In this document: piece after piece, positions 25,298-34,698 of the stretch
How positions within the stretch are numbered: the stretch's first letter is position 1
How the letters are laid out: each line of letters begins with the position of its first letter
Origin: Streptomyces sp. R21
GTDB lineage: Bacteria > Actinomycetota > Actinomycetes > Streptomycetales > Streptomycetaceae
Reading direction: 5' to 3'
DNA: 64,000 nucleotides
NCBI RefSeq assembly: GCF_041051975.1
Contig: NZ_CP163435.1
Location: 6,489,001-6,553,000 of the forward strand
Made by a program: the position numbers and the translations under genes
Notes under the pieces: generated by a model
Told to the model about the DNA's origin: nothing
What the model saw: only the letters and a program-made list of their open reading frames with translations
Databases searched by the model: none

Positions 25298-28200
25298 CCC
25301 CCACCCGCAGCGAGTCGGCCGGATCGGGCCGGTGCAGGGCCAGGAACGCCGTCACGGCGAGCGGCGTGACGGCCACGGCGACCAGGAGCAACGCGACCTG
25401 AGTGAGGGGGAGTTCGACCAGGACGTCCGGGATCGGCTGGGTGGCGTCGGAGGTGAGCACGATGAAGGGGACGACCGCCCGGGCCAGCACCGCCCCCAGG
25501 GCGACGCCCACCAGTAGTGCCAACGCCACCAGCACTCCCTGTTCCGCGGCGATCAGGCGGGCCAGCTGGCGGCGCGGGGCGCCCAGGGCGCGCAGCACCG
25601 CGAACTCGGCGCCGCGCTCCCGCAGGGACCCGGCCGTGCTCACCGCGAAGCCGACCGCGGCCAGCGCCGCCGCCACCAGGGCCGCGGCGGCGAACGCGGC
25701 CTCGGGACCCGCCCCGAACGGGTCGTCGCGCAGCCGGTCCGCGATCTCGTCGCGCACGACGACCTGCGACGGCTCGATGTCGGGCCGGGCCCGCAGGGCG
25801 GACGCGACCCGGGGCGCGTCGCCCGGCGCGGTCCGCAGCCACCACTCGGTGGGCCCGACGCTCTCCCCGTACCGCGCCTCCAGCACCCGGTTCACGGAGC
25901 GGAGATCGACCAGCAGGGCCCCGCCGTCCGTCTTCCCGGAACCCTCCGTCGTGGGGAGCGCCCGCACACTGTCCACGATCCGCACCGTCACCCGCGAGCC
26001 GCCGAACGACACGTCCACCCGCTGCCCGGTGCGCGCGCCCGCCGACGTCAGGAACCGGTCGGTCGCGACCGCGCTGATCTCCCGCACCGCGGGCTGGGCC
26101 ACGTGCAGCCGGACCGTGAAGGACGTGGCCTCGAAGGCGCTGTCGCGCGGGATGTACCCGGTGCCGTAGCGCACGCCGACCGAGGTCCCCGACGTGCCCG
26201 GGGTCTTCTCCAGGTGTGGACGCGTGGGCCGTGTCGCGGCGATCGGCGAGTTCGTGGTGGTGTTGACGCGGGACGCCACCGTCCAACTCCCCGGCAGTGA
26301 CAGTGTTCGTGACGACCCGTCTGTCATCACGGCGCTCAACTTCGTCATCTCCAGCCTGTGTTGTTCGGCCCGGTCGACAGGCTGCACCACGTCGAGCTGG
26401 AGCCCCGTGAAGGTCAGCGGCTCCGCCGCCCTGCCCGTCGGGGCGTCGATGGCCTTCGCGAGGTCGACGGTGAGGGTGTGTACCCGTCCGTCGGTGGGGA
26501 GTTGACCTGCGGCGATGCGGTACGGGGTGCCGTAGCGGTCCAGGAGCGTGACCGCGACGTCCGCGTCGACGCTCTCCCCGCGGCTCCCCGCGTCACTCCC
26601 CCTGCCGCTCGCCGCCGCATCGCTGCGGATCCGCAGCGAAAGCCGCACAAGCGTGGTGCCCTTCGGGAGTGTCGCCCCGGTCGCCGCACCCTTCGGGCCG
26701 AGCCCCGCCACCAGCGGCCCGATGGGACGGTCGGCCAGGTCGCCCCGCAGCAGCACCCCGTCCGCCGAGTGCGCCGTGTCCAGCGCCAGCACCGTCGCCG
26801 TGCGGTCGCCGGACAGCGGCAAGGTCGTACGGACGGCGGGGGCGGCCTCGCGCACGCCCGGGACCGCGGCGAAGACGCCGGACTGGCCCAACTCGCCCTC
26901 CCCGCCCGAGAGCACGCGGACCGACGTACCGGCCCGGAAGTCCGCCTGGTCGTCCTGCGAGCGCTTCCAGGACGCGCCCTGGCCGATCGCGAGCAGGCCC
27001 AGGGCGACGGCCAGCACCAGGAGCAGCACCGGGCCCGCGCCGCGCATCGGTCGGCGGCTGAACTGCCAGCCCGCCAGCGCCGCCGGCAGCCCTCGCCCGC
27101 TTGCCGCACGCCGCTCGGCGAGCCGGGCCACCGGCGGCAGCAGCCGCAGCGTCAGCACGGTCCCGGCGAGCAGCGCCAGCGCGGGCGCCGAGACGAGGAG
27201 CGGGTCGATGCCGAGGGAGCCGGAGAGGTCCCCGCTCACCGCGCCGGAGTCCCGCCGGTTCAACTGCCAGTACGCGACTCCCGCGATCACCAGCAGGCCG
27301 ACGTCCGCGCCCGCGCGCACCGGGGCCGGCAGCGAACGGGCCCTGCCCTCAGGCGAGTCGGAGGCCGTCAGCGCCGGCAGTGTCACCGCGAGGGCGCACC
27401 CCAGCGCCACGCAGGCCGCGACCAGCCAGACCCCGCCGCGCCCCGCCGAGGAGTCCAGCCGCAGCCCGATCCGCGCCAGGGCGCCCTGCCCGGCGAGCAG
27501 TCGGGTCAGCGGACCGGCGAGCAGCGGAGCGCAGGCCGCCGCGGGCACGGCGAGCAGCAGGGCCTCCAGTGCCGCGAACCCCGCGACCCGGCCGCGCGAA
27601 CCGCCCCGCGCCCTCAACACCCTTGTCTCGCCCACGCGTTCGGCGCTCAGCAGCCGGGCGACGAGCAACAGGGCGTATCCCGCGAGCAGTCCGAGCTGCA
27701 GCGCGACGATCAGCAGTGTCGAACGGGAGACGAGAAGCGACCGCTCGACACGGTCCAGCACCTCGGGCAGCTGGGTCGTCACCGCCGTGGTCCCGCTGAG
27801 CGCGGGCACCTTCCGCAGGGAGGCGGTGCCCGTGCGGGCCGCGTCCCGCAGCGCGTCGATCCGGCCGGTCGTCAGTGTCGAGAAGTCGGCGGTCGCCAGC
27901 CAGCCGGTCTCCCCGGCGCTCACCTTGCTGCCGCTGAGCACGGCGGGGTCGGTGAGCAGTGGCCCGTACGTCGTGAAGGAGACCTTGTTGACCCCGCGGC
28001 CGCCCAGCTCGTCCAACTGCCAGTAGGGCGCGGTGATCCGGGCGGGCCGGTACAGGCCGGTGATCAGGACCCGCACCTTCGGGCCGCCGAGCCGGTCGAC
28101 GAGGGTGAGCCGCGCACCGGGCTTCAGACCGAGGCGCCCGGCGGCGGTCTCGGGCAGCGCCACCTCGACGACCGGACCGCCCGGAGAGCGCGGCAGCCGT

Positions 28201-28610
28201 CCCCCGGTGACCCGCACCTGACCGCGGTCGAGCGCGGCGAAGTGCGTCAGATCGGGGTCGCCGCCGGAGCCCGCCCCGGGCCCCCGCAGCGAGCGCGGCA
28301 GGGCGTACGGGCCCGAACGGGCCAGGGTCCGCAGGGTCACCGGCAGCCCGGCGAAGGTCTTCCGTGCCGCTTCGCGTACGGCGCCGTCGGCGGCCCCGCG
28401 CCGCTGCGGCGGGACGTCGGCCTTGACGATCAAGGAGGTGTCTACGGCGTTCTGTTCGTCCAGCAGCGAGTGGCGCAGGGACGCGTCGCCGATCGCACCG
28501 GAGTACGCGGTGAGCGTCGCGAGGACGGACGTCGTCAGCAGGACGGTGAGCAGCGCCGCGGCGAGCAGCAGGCGGTGCGCCCGCGCCCGCAGTAGTACGA
28601 ACCCCGTCAC
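25290..28610 (-). CDS. FtsX/MacB-type ABC permease, very large
   Basis: A 1106-aa permease, first gene of the three-gene transporter operon. N-terminal helix (LLLAAALLTVLLTTSVLATL), extracellular domain to about 290, and a first helix group (STLLIVALQLGLLAGYALLLVARLL, then several more to about 550). A second long extracellular domain (about 560-930) follows, then a C-terminal FtsX block (AFAAAALVAAALAAVGFAVSTAGSL ... GVLVALALLVGVALGAVLARAVVPF ... VALLLVAVAVTPLAVTAFLAL). It is the partner of the 910-aa permease, to which it is distantly similar. The pair probably forms a heterodimer on the shared ATPase. Start GTG 28610. Confidence 0.88.
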   Translation of the reverse strand: MTGFVLLRARAHRLLLAAALLTVLLTTSVLATLTAYSGAIGDASLRHSLLDEQNAVDTSLIVKADVPPQRRGAADGAVREAARKTFAGLPVTLRTLARSGPYALPRSLRGPGAGSGGDPDLTHFAALDRGQVRVTGGRLPRSPGGPVVEVALPETAAGRLGLKPGARLTLVDRLGGPKVRVLITGLYRPARITAPYWQLDELGGRGVNKVSFTTYGPLLTDPAVLSGSKVSAGETGWLATADFSTLTTGRIDALRDAARTGTASLRKVPALSGTTAVTTQLPEVLDRVERSLLVSRSTLLIVALQLGLLAGYALLLVARLLSAERVGETRVLRARGGSRGRVAGFAALEALLLAVPAAACAPLLAGPLTRLLAGQGALARIGLRLDSSAGRGGVWLVAACVALGCALAVTLPALTASDSPEGRARSLPAPVRAGADVGLLVIAGVAYWQLNRRDSGAVSGDLSGSLGIDPLLVSAPALALLAGTVLTLRLLPPVARLAERRAASGRGLPAALAGWQFSRRPMRGAGPVLLLVLAVALGLLAIGQGASWKRSQDDQADFRAGTSVRVLSGGEGELGQSGVFAAVPGVREAAPAVRTTLPLSGDRTATVLALDTAHSADGVLLRGDLADRPIGPLVAGLGPKGAATGATLPKGTTLVRLSLRIRSDAAASGRGSDAGSRGESVDADVAVTLLDRYGTPYRIAAGQLPTDGRVHTLTVDLAKAIDAPTGRAAEPLTFTGLQLDVVQPVDRAEQHRLEMTKLSAVMTDGSSRTLSLPGSWTVASRVNTTTNSPIAATRPTRPHLEKTPGTSGTSVGVRYGTGYIPRDSAFEATSFTVRLHVAQPAVREISAVATDRFLTSAGARTGQRVDVSFGGSRVTVRIVDSVRALPTTEGSGKTDGGALLVDLRSVNRVLEARYGESVGPTEWWLRTAPGDAPRVASALRARPDIEPSQVVVRDEIADRLRDDPFGAGPEAAFAAAALVAAALAAVGFAVSTAGSLRERGAEFAVLRALGAPRRQLARLIAAEQGVLVALALLVGVALGAVLARAVVPFIVLTSDATQPIPDVLVELPLTQVALLLVAVAVTPLAVTAFLALHRPDPADSLRVGGE

Positions 28611-28824
28611 CCGGCCCCCCGCCGTAGTCCACGCCTGCGGGCGATGCTGTCAGAGGAGGAAGGCCACGGGTAAGCGCTTGTGGGCAGGGCTTGACCGGAT
28701 TGTGATCGGAATCCGGCGCCCGACGACCGGAATGCGGCGTTCGGGCGACCGTAATCCGCCGTACGACCGTGATCCGCGCGTCGGTCGCCGACCGCGGTCC
28801 AACGCGCCCCTCAGCGGCGGGGGT

Positions 28825-29238
28825 TCAGCTCTCCGTGTTCACCATCGAAGCCGCCGCGTACGTCAGGTAGTTCCACAGCGTGTGCTCGTGCTCCTCGGAG
28901 AGGCCGAGCTCGTCGACGGCGACGCGCATGTGCTTCAGCCAGGCGTCGTGCGCGGCCCGGTCGACGGCGAAGGGCGCGTGCCGCATGCGCAGCCGCGGGT
29001 GGCCGCGGTTCTCGCTGTACGTCGTCGGGCCGCCCCAGTACTGGATCAGGAACAGCGTGAGGCGCTCCTCGGCCGGACCCAGATCCTCCTCGGGATACAT
29101 GGGCTTCAGCAGCGGGTCCTCGGCGACACCCTCGTAGAAGCGGTGCACCAGGCGGCGGAAGGTCTCCTCCCCGCCGACCTGCTCGTAGAAGGTCTGCTCC
29201 TGAAGCGTGCCGCGCCGAATCTCTTTCACGCTCCCCAT
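28825..29238 (-). CDS. Truncated haemoglobin, group II (GlbO-like)
   Basis: A 137-aa 2-on-2 globin from ATG 29238. Visible features: TFYEQVGGEETFRRLVHRFYEGVAEDPLL (A-B helices with the B10 aromatic), MYPEEDLGPAEERLTLFLIQYWGGPTTYSENRGHP (CD-E region) and RLRMRHAPF with the proximal His. HDAWLKHMRVAVDEL has the G8 Trp that marks group II. These proteins bind oxygen and are linked to peroxide or NO handling and to respiration. There is no signal peptide. Divergent from the methyltransferase at 29396 with about 157 nt of shared upstream DNA. Confidence 0.93.
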   Translation of the reverse strand: MGSVKEIRRGTLQEQTFYEQVGGEETFRRLVHRFYEGVAEDPLLKPMYPEEDLGPAEERLTLFLIQYWGGPTTYSENRGHPRLRMRHAPFAVDRAAHDAWLKHMRVAVDELGLSEEHEHTLWNYLTYAAASMVNTES

Positions 29239-29395
29239 GGTCTCAGACGGGGTGACCGAGGACTCAAGGCTTAGGACCACCCGATCCGGCCCGGGACCAG
29301 CCGGCCTGGCTTGGACCAGTCGACCTGAGGGGCGGATTCCGGATGGGCCCGCCCCGGCGCTCGCCTCGTGGCCCGTACGGCAGCACAGTGGACGT

Positions 29396-30376
29396 ATGAG
29401 CACGCATGCGCTCGACCATGACCTGGAGGCCCTCGCCGTCTCGGCGCAGGCGGCGCTCGTGCGCGAGATCGAGGAGAGCGGAGCCTGGGACGCGGACCCG
29501 GTCTGGCGGGAGGCGTTCGAGGCGGTGCCGCGCCACCTCTTCGTGCCGTACTACTACGTGGGTGCCCGCGGCGGCTTCGAGCGGCTGTGGGGCGAGGACC
29601 CCGACCCGCGGCGCCGCGAGCGCTGGCTGCGCGGGGTGTACGCCGACACCCCGCTGGCCACCCGGGTGCGCGACGGGGGGCTGATCTCCTCCAGCAGCCA
29701 GCCCTCGCTGATGGCGACGATGCTGACCGAGCTGGAGATCGAGGAAGGAAGCGCCGTTCTGGAGATCGGCGCCGGGACCGGCTACAACGCGGCGCTGCTC
29801 GCCCACCGGCTAGGCGACGCGCTCGTCACCACGGTCGACCTCGACCCCGAGATCACCGAGTCGGCGCGCGCGCACCTGGCGGCCGCGGGCCACCGGCCGA
29901 CCGTCGTCACCGGCGACGGCGCCCGAGGAGTCCCCGAGCGCGCTCCCTTCGACCGGATCATGGCCACCTGCACGCTGAACTCGATCCCGCGGCCCTGGCT
30001 CGCCCAGTGCCGCCCCGGCGCCCGCATTCTCGCGCCGCTCGCCACCGGCCTGATCGCCCTGCGTGTCCGGGACGCCGGGCACGCCGAGGGGCACTTCCTG
30101 CCGACGGCCGCCTACTTCGTGCCGCTGCGTGGCGGCACCGGACCCGGGCCGGAACCCGGGCAGCTGGGCGGGCTGCCCCGCGGGGCCAGGAGCCACGAAC
30201 TGTTCCGCTTCCTGCTGACCCTGACGGTGGGCACCCTCGACCCCTACGAGGCGTACGCCCTGTGGCAGCGGGAGGAGCAGCCGGAACGCGAGCGGTACGG
30301 GGTCACGGTCAGCGGCGAGCGCGTGTGGGCGTGGCTGGACGACCCCGAAGGGCCGTACGCCTGGCCGCTGCCGTGA
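29396..30376 (+). CDS. PCMT-like SAM-dependent methyltransferase
   Basis: A 326-aa protein. Residues about 95-215 are a class I methyltransferase of the protein-L-isoaspartate O-methyltransferase type: ISSSSQPSLMATMLTELEIEEGS, then motif I VLEIGAGTGYNAALLAHRLG, VTTVDLDPEITESAR, VVTGDGARGVPERAPFDRIMATC and PRPWLAQCRPGARIL. The N-terminal (VPRHLFVPYYYVGARGGFERLW) and C-terminal extensions make it longer than housekeeping Pcm (about 220 aa). This longer form is common in actinobacteria and sometimes sits near lanthipeptide genes, but no precursor or cyclase is seen here. It may repair isoaspartyl residues or methylate another carboxyl. ATG 29396 lacks a strong ribosome site. Confidence 0.88.
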   Translation: MSTHALDHDLEALAVSAQAALVREIEESGAWDADPVWREAFEAVPRHLFVPYYYVGARGGFERLWGEDPDPRRRERWLRGVYADTPLATRVRDGGLISSSSQPSLMATMLTELEIEEGSAVLEIGAGTGYNAALLAHRLGDALVTTVDLDPEITESARAHLAAAGHRPTVVTGDGARGVPERAPFDRIMATCTLNSIPRPWLAQCRPGARILAPLATGLIALRVRDAGHAEGHFLPTAAYFVPLRGGTGPGPEPGQLGGLPRGARSHELFRFLLTLTVGTLDPYEAYALWQREEQPERERYGVTVSGERVWAWLDDPEGPYAWPLP

Positions 30377-30412
30377 ACCCCGTACCGCCGAAGCCCGTAC
30401 GAGACCTGCTGG

Positions 30413-31744
30413 TCAGCCCCTGCGGACGGTGATCGTCGTCCAGGCGCCGACGTGCACCCGGTCGCCGTCCTGGAGCGGGACGGGGACGAAGGGCTGGATG
30501 GGCTCCTCGCCGCCGTTGACCGTCGTCCCGTTCGTGGAGTTCTGGTCGACGACCGCCCAGCTGCCGTCCGGCTGCTGGACCAGCACCGCGTGCTGGTGCG
30601 AGACGCCCGGGTCCTCCGGCGGCACCGACAGATCTATGTCGGGGCTCTCGCCGGTGGAGTGCCGGCGGCGGCCGATGGTGATCTGGTTGCCGGTGAGCGC
30701 GCGCTGCTGCTCCGGTGAGTACGCGGGGAGGTTGAGCCCCGCGGCCTCGGGGCCGGAGCGCTGCATCATCGCCATGAAGTACTCGCGGTCGGGGCCGATC
30801 GTCGCGGTCCAGCCCAGCGGCTGCTGTTGCTGCTGCTGGTAGCCGGGGCCGGGCGGGGCCTGGGTCGCGCCCGGCTGCGGGTAGCCGTAGCCACCGCCCT
30901 GACCCGGGCCGGGGCCCTGACCGGGGCCGGGACCACCGGGCTGACTGCTGGACGGCGGGGAGAGCACCCAGTCGTCCTCGCCGACGCCGAAGGGCTGGGG
31001 GCCGCCGGGCCCCGGGCGGCCGGTCTCCTGGGGGTACCCCGTCTCCTGCGGGTATCCCGGAGGGGCCGGCGGGCCCTGCTGCTGGAAGCCCTGGGGGCCG
31101 CCGGGGCCGCCGTAGCCACCAGGTCCGCCCGGACCGCCGGGCGTGGGCCCGGGCGGCGGCGGAACCGGACGTGACGGGTCGCCGCCGAAGCCGGACGGGT
31201 CCCCGAAGGGCGGGGGGTCGCCGCGGAACGGCGGCGGGCCGGGCCGGGAGGGGTCCTGGCCGTAACCGTTCGGGTCCTGGCCGTACGGCGGGATCGGCTC
31301 CGCGGGCCGGTTGACCTGCGAGGGGCGCGAGCCCTGGTACTCGTACGGATCCTGGCCCTGGCCGCCGGGCCGGGCCGGCGCCTGCTGCTGGAACTGGAGC
31401 GCCGGGTTCGGGCCGCCGGGTGCGGGGGCCTGCGGGCGCGGGGCGGCCGGGGTGTACGAGGTCGCCGTATTGGTCAGGAAGTTCCACCGGCACTCCTCGC
31501 AGAACGGCGCGCCGCCCTCACGGGGCGTGCGGCACTGCGGGCAGAGCTCCGGCTCGGGGTCCGGCACGGCGGACAGATGCGGGCGTCCCTGGCCGGGCGG
31601 CGGGGGAGGCGAGCCGGGCGCCGGATAGCCGTAGCCGGGCGGCGGTGGCGGAGGGGGCGGGGGCACGGCACCGGCCATGCGGTGACCGCAGACCTCGCAC
31701 CAGTCGTCGGAACCCGACTGGTGTCCGTTCGGGCAGGTCGGCAT
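30413..31744 (-). CDS. FHA-domain protein with zinc ribbons
   Basis: A 443-aa phosphothreonine-reader protein. N-terminal zinc-binding cysteines: C4, H8, C16, C19, then C68, C71, C82, C85 (CPQC ... CEEC). Residues about 95-320 are a Pro/Gly/Gln-rich disordered linker. The C-terminal FHA domain (about 350-442) has TIGRRRHS, VSHQHAVL and NSTNGTTVNG, the phosphopeptide-binding loops. There is no membrane segment. It is the last gene of the signalling cluster and, by analogy with GarA/OdhI, is the likely phosphorylation-dependent effector of the PknG-like kinase. Unlike GarA it has no obvious ETTS-type phosphosite at the N-terminus, so the mechanism would differ. Confidence 0.92.
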   Translation of the reverse strand: MPTCPNGHQSGSDDWCEVCGHRMAGAVPPPPPPPPPGYGYPAPGSPPPPPGQGRPHLSAVPDPEPELCPQCRTPREGGAPFCEECRWNFLTNTATSYTPAAPRPQAPAPGGPNPALQFQQQAPARPGGQGQDPYEYQGSRPSQVNRPAEPIPPYGQDPNGYGQDPSRPGPPPFRGDPPPFGDPSGFGGDPSRPVPPPPGPTPGGPGGPGGYGGPGGPQGFQQQGPPAPPGYPQETGYPQETGRPGPGGPQPFGVGEDDWVLSPPSSSQPGGPGPGQGPGPGQGGGYGYPQPGATQAPPGPGYQQQQQQPLGWTATIGPDREYFMAMMQRSGPEAAGLNLPAYSPEQQRALTGNQITIGRRRHSTGESPDIDLSVPPEDPGVSHQHAVLVQQPDGSWAVVDQNSTNGTTVNGGEEPIQPFVPVPLQDGDRVHVGAWTTITVRRG

Positions 31745-31817
31745 GTCGGCGCTTCCCCCTCTCCTTTTCCGGCCGTTTCGACCGGGTTTCTCCAGCTCCC
31801 CGCGGGAACCGGGCTCG

Positions 31818-33164
31818 CTACTTCTTTACACGAACAGTCTTTGTGGAACGTGTCTCGAGCGTCATTTCGTCGGCCTCTTCGACCTTTGCCTTCAATCGCA
31901 CAGTACCTGCCGCGGCGTCGACCACGTCCACCACCTTCGCAAGCAGTTTCGCAGTATCGGCATTCCCGGAGGCGCTCGCGAGCTGAACGGCGCGGCCCAG
32001 CTTGGCCGTTGCCCCGTCGACATCTCCCGATTTACGGAGATCCAGACCCTGTTGGATGACTTGTGCCAGTTCCGCCTGGCCCGTGTAGTGCGCGACCTGC
32101 GGATTGATCGACGTGGAGGCCGACATGTCGTCCGTCCACACCGCCCGTACGAGCCCCTGCGCGCCCAGGTTCTGGACGGTTCCGTCGCCCTGCGGGATCA
32201 CCAGCGAGACCCGGGCGGCCAGCATCTCCTGGCCGATGCCGGCCGAGGGGACCTCGACGCACACGTGGTAGTCGCGCGACTCGTCTCCCCAGGAACCGGT
32301 CGGGTAGTCGCCGGCGCGCGGACCGGCCTCGGTGCGGCGCTCGGTCAACTCCTCGACGGTGGGCGCGACTTGCTTGACGAACTTGATGGCGGTGCCGACC
32401 GGCGTCCACAGCCGCAGCGCGACGTCGGCGACCTCCTTGCCCATCGCCGTCTCCATCATCTGCGTGAAGTCGGCGGACAGGGCGGCCGGGTCGGCGACGA
32501 TGTCGGCGGTGCCGAGCAGCGCCGAGGCGATCCCGGTGACCTCCTTGACCTCCCAGTCCGTGCCGACACCGCGCGCGTCACAGGTGAAGCGCCCGGCGCA
32601 GGAGTCGAGGGCGGCCTTCAGGTCCTCCGGCGACTCGTGCTCGTTGCGGCCGTCGGTGAGCAGGATGCCGTGCCGGATCGACACCTCCGCCGAGGACAGC
32701 AGACGGTCGGCGAGGCGCAGCCAGGTGCCGATCGCCGTGCCGCCGCCCGCGCTCAGCCTGCGCAGCGCCTGCTTGGCCTGGTCCCGGGTCCGGTCGTCGG
32801 CCACCGCGAGCCCGCCGCCGCCCGGGTAGACCTCCTTGGCGATGTGCGTGCCGCCGATCACCGCGAAGTGCACACCGTCGCGCACGGCGTCGATCGCGGC
32901 GGCCGTGGCGTCCCGGGCGCCCCGCATCTTCGCCGGCGGGTAGTCCATCGAGCCCGAACAGTCGACCATGATCGCCACGGCCGCGTCCGGGCCCTGGCCC
33001 GCCGTGTAGAGGTGCGGCGCGGCGACGGCACTGCCGATGGTGCCGCCCCCCGTGGCGCTCACCGTGACGATCGCGTTGACCTCGCGGCCGCCGTCGGGCA
33101 GGTACTCGTTCTGGTACACGTCCACCGAGAACTGGGGCACGTTCGACTTGGAGAAATTGGCCAT
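31818..33164 (-). CDS. VWA-domain protein
   Basis: A 448-aa cytosolic protein from ATG 33164. A von Willebrand factor A domain spans about 60-255 with an intact MIDAS: VAIMVDCSGSMD (DxSxS), a threonine in GGGTAIGTWLRLADR and ILLTDGRNEHES. The rest is beta-rich (DYHVCVEVPSAGIGQEMLAARVSLVI), followed by a C-terminal helical segment with QGLDLRKSGDVDGATAKLGRAVQLASASGN, resembling a repeat-helix pair. VWA domains with a MIDAS bind partner proteins through a metal. It lies between the FHA and PP2C genes of the signalling cluster and may scaffold them. Its partner and role are unknown. Confidence 0.9.
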   Translation of the reverse strand: MANFSKSNVPQFSVDVYQNEYLPDGGREVNAIVTVSATGGGTIGSAVAAPHLYTAGQGPDAAVAIMVDCSGSMDYPPAKMRGARDATAAAIDAVRDGVHFAVIGGTHIAKEVYPGGGGLAVADDRTRDQAKQALRRLSAGGGTAIGTWLRLADRLLSSAEVSIRHGILLTDGRNEHESPEDLKAALDSCAGRFTCDARGVGTDWEVKEVTGIASALLGTADIVADPAALSADFTQMMETAMGKEVADVALRLWTPVGTAIKFVKQVAPTVEELTERRTEAGPRAGDYPTGSWGDESRDYHVCVEVPSAGIGQEMLAARVSLVIPQGDGTVQNLGAQGLVRAVWTDDMSASTSINPQVAHYTGQAELAQVIQQGLDLRKSGDVDGATAKLGRAVQLASASGNADTAKLLAKVVDVVDAAAGTVRLKAKVEEADEMTLETRSTKTVRVKK

Positions 33165-33276
33165 GCCTTCTCTGATCCCCCTCAGGACTCCCGCGCCGTA
33201 CGGCTCGTACGGCGCGGGTGATGACTGGATGCGGACCGGTCCCCTCCGGTCCAAGGACGCTCCCCGTGGCGCGGCC

Positions 33277-34695
33277 TCAGGCCGATCCTGCCCCCTGCGA
33301 CGGGGCGGGGAACGGCACGACGGCCACTGTTACGTTGTCGTGGCCCCCGCCGTCCAGGGCGTGACCGACCAGGACCTGGGCGCTGTGCAGCGGCCGCTCG
33401 GCGGCGTCGAGGGGCACGACCTCGGCCATCTCCTCGGCCGCCTCCGCGTAGTTCCACAGCCCGTCGGTGCACACCACCACTACACCCGGCCGGTCCGGCT
33501 TGAAGGAAGCGGTGTGCGGTTCCAGTTCGTACGCGTCCGCGCCGAGCCAGCCCGTGATGGCGTGGGCGCGCTCGTCGGCGTAGGCCTCGGCCTCGTTCAT
33601 CAGTCCCGCGGCCACCATCTGCGCCGCCCACGAGTCGTCCTCGGTGAGCCGGGCCGGGGGTGAGCTGCGGTCGACCGGGACCCAGTAGGCGCGGCTGTCG
33701 CCGACCCAGCCGACGATCAGCAGGGTGGGCGTGACGACGGCGCCGACCAGGGTGCAGGCGGGCGCGTTCACGTGCGGGAGGTGCTCGGCGTCCGCAGCGG
33801 GCGCGTCCGCGAGCGAGTTGACGGCCTCCGCGGCCGCGACGATCGCGTCGTGCATGGCCTGCTGCGGGTGCGTGCCGAGCGGCAGGGCCCCCAGGAGCGC
33901 CTCGCCCGCGGTGCGGGACGCGGCGAGGGAGGCCTCGTCGGGGCGGGTCGCCGAGGAGACGCCGTCGCAGACGATCGCGACGACGGCGGGTGACCCGTCG
34001 GGCAGCGCGGTCGAGGAGATCGTGAAGGCGTCCTCGTTGCGGTGGTGGCGCAGGCCCCGGTCGCTGACCGCGGCGACCGCGCCCAACTCCTGTTCCATGT
34101 GGTCGCGTTCGCGCGGCTGGGCATGCCCGCAGTTCTCGCAGTAGCCGTCGCTGTCCACGTTGCCCGAACGGCAGGCGACGCACTGCTTCGTGCCCGGGGC
34201 GGGCGTGGCCAGGTCGGCGGTCCGCGGGTCGGCCGGAGCCGCTGACACGGCCGGCGCCGCCGCCGGGGCCGGCGGCCCGGCGGGATGTGGTCCGGCGGGC
34301 TGCGGTGCGGCCAGGGGGTACTCGTCCGGCTCCGCGGGCCGGTCGAACCGTACGCCCGCCGGTTCGGCTCCCGGCTCCCGCTCCGGCCCCGACACGCCGC
34401 CGGCGTGCGGGAGTTCGGAGCCGCCCGAGTCGGTGCCGTGCAGGTCCGTCGAGAGGTGTGTGGGCGCGGGCGTGTCCGAGGTGTCCACCTCGGGGGCCAC
34501 GGGCCAGTCCACGGACGGGGCCGCGGGGGGCCGCGGTGGCGTCCCGTTCATGGTGATCGTCGGGTTGTCGGCCGGCGGCGCGGGCACCGCCGACAGGTCG
34601 AACCCGCAGGCACCGCAGAAACGGTCACCCGCCTCCAGCGGCTCCTCGCAACTGGGGCACCGCGAAAGGGCCGTCGGCTGGGGCATCTGCGACAT
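33277..34695 (-). CDS. PP2C-family Ser/Thr phosphatase with zinc ribbons
   Basis: A 472-aa protein from ATG 34695 (an in-frame TTG lies just upstream). N-terminal ribbon CPSC...CGAC (C13, C16, C27, C30), then a Pro-rich linker and a second ribbon CVAC...CENC at about 170-190. The PP2C domain (about 205-465) has GLRHHRNEDAF, VAIVCDGVSSAT, VGWVGDSRAYW, VVVCTDGLW and HDNVTVAVV, which supply the metal-binding Asp residues. It removes phosphate from Ser/Thr. It directly follows the PknG-like kinase with a 3-nt gap, so the two are presumably an opposing pair acting on the same substrates. Confidence 0.93.
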   Translation of the reverse strand: MSQMPQPTALSRCPSCEEPLEAGDRFCGACGFDLSAVPAPPADNPTITMNGTPPRPPAAPSVDWPVAPEVDTSDTPAPTHLSTDLHGTDSGGSELPHAGGVSGPEREPGAEPAGVRFDRPAEPDEYPLAAPQPAGPHPAGPPAPAAAPAVSAAPADPRTADLATPAPGTKQCVACRSGNVDSDGYCENCGHAQPRERDHMEQELGAVAAVSDRGLRHHRNEDAFTISSTALPDGSPAVVAIVCDGVSSATRPDEASLAASRTAGEALLGALPLGTHPQQAMHDAIVAAAEAVNSLADAPAADAEHLPHVNAPACTLVGAVVTPTLLIVGWVGDSRAYWVPVDRSSPPARLTEDDSWAAQMVAAGLMNEAEAYADERAHAITGWLGADAYELEPHTASFKPDRPGVVVVCTDGLWNYAEAAEEMAEVVPLDAAERPLHSAQVLVGHALDGGGHDNVTVAVVPFPAPSQGAGSA

Positions 34696-34698
34696 CAA

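Noticed and set aside
29396..30376. PCMT-like methyltransferase as part of a lanthipeptide cluster
   Set aside because: No precursor peptide, dehydratase or cyclase gene is nearby; only a globin and the FHA gene flank it.
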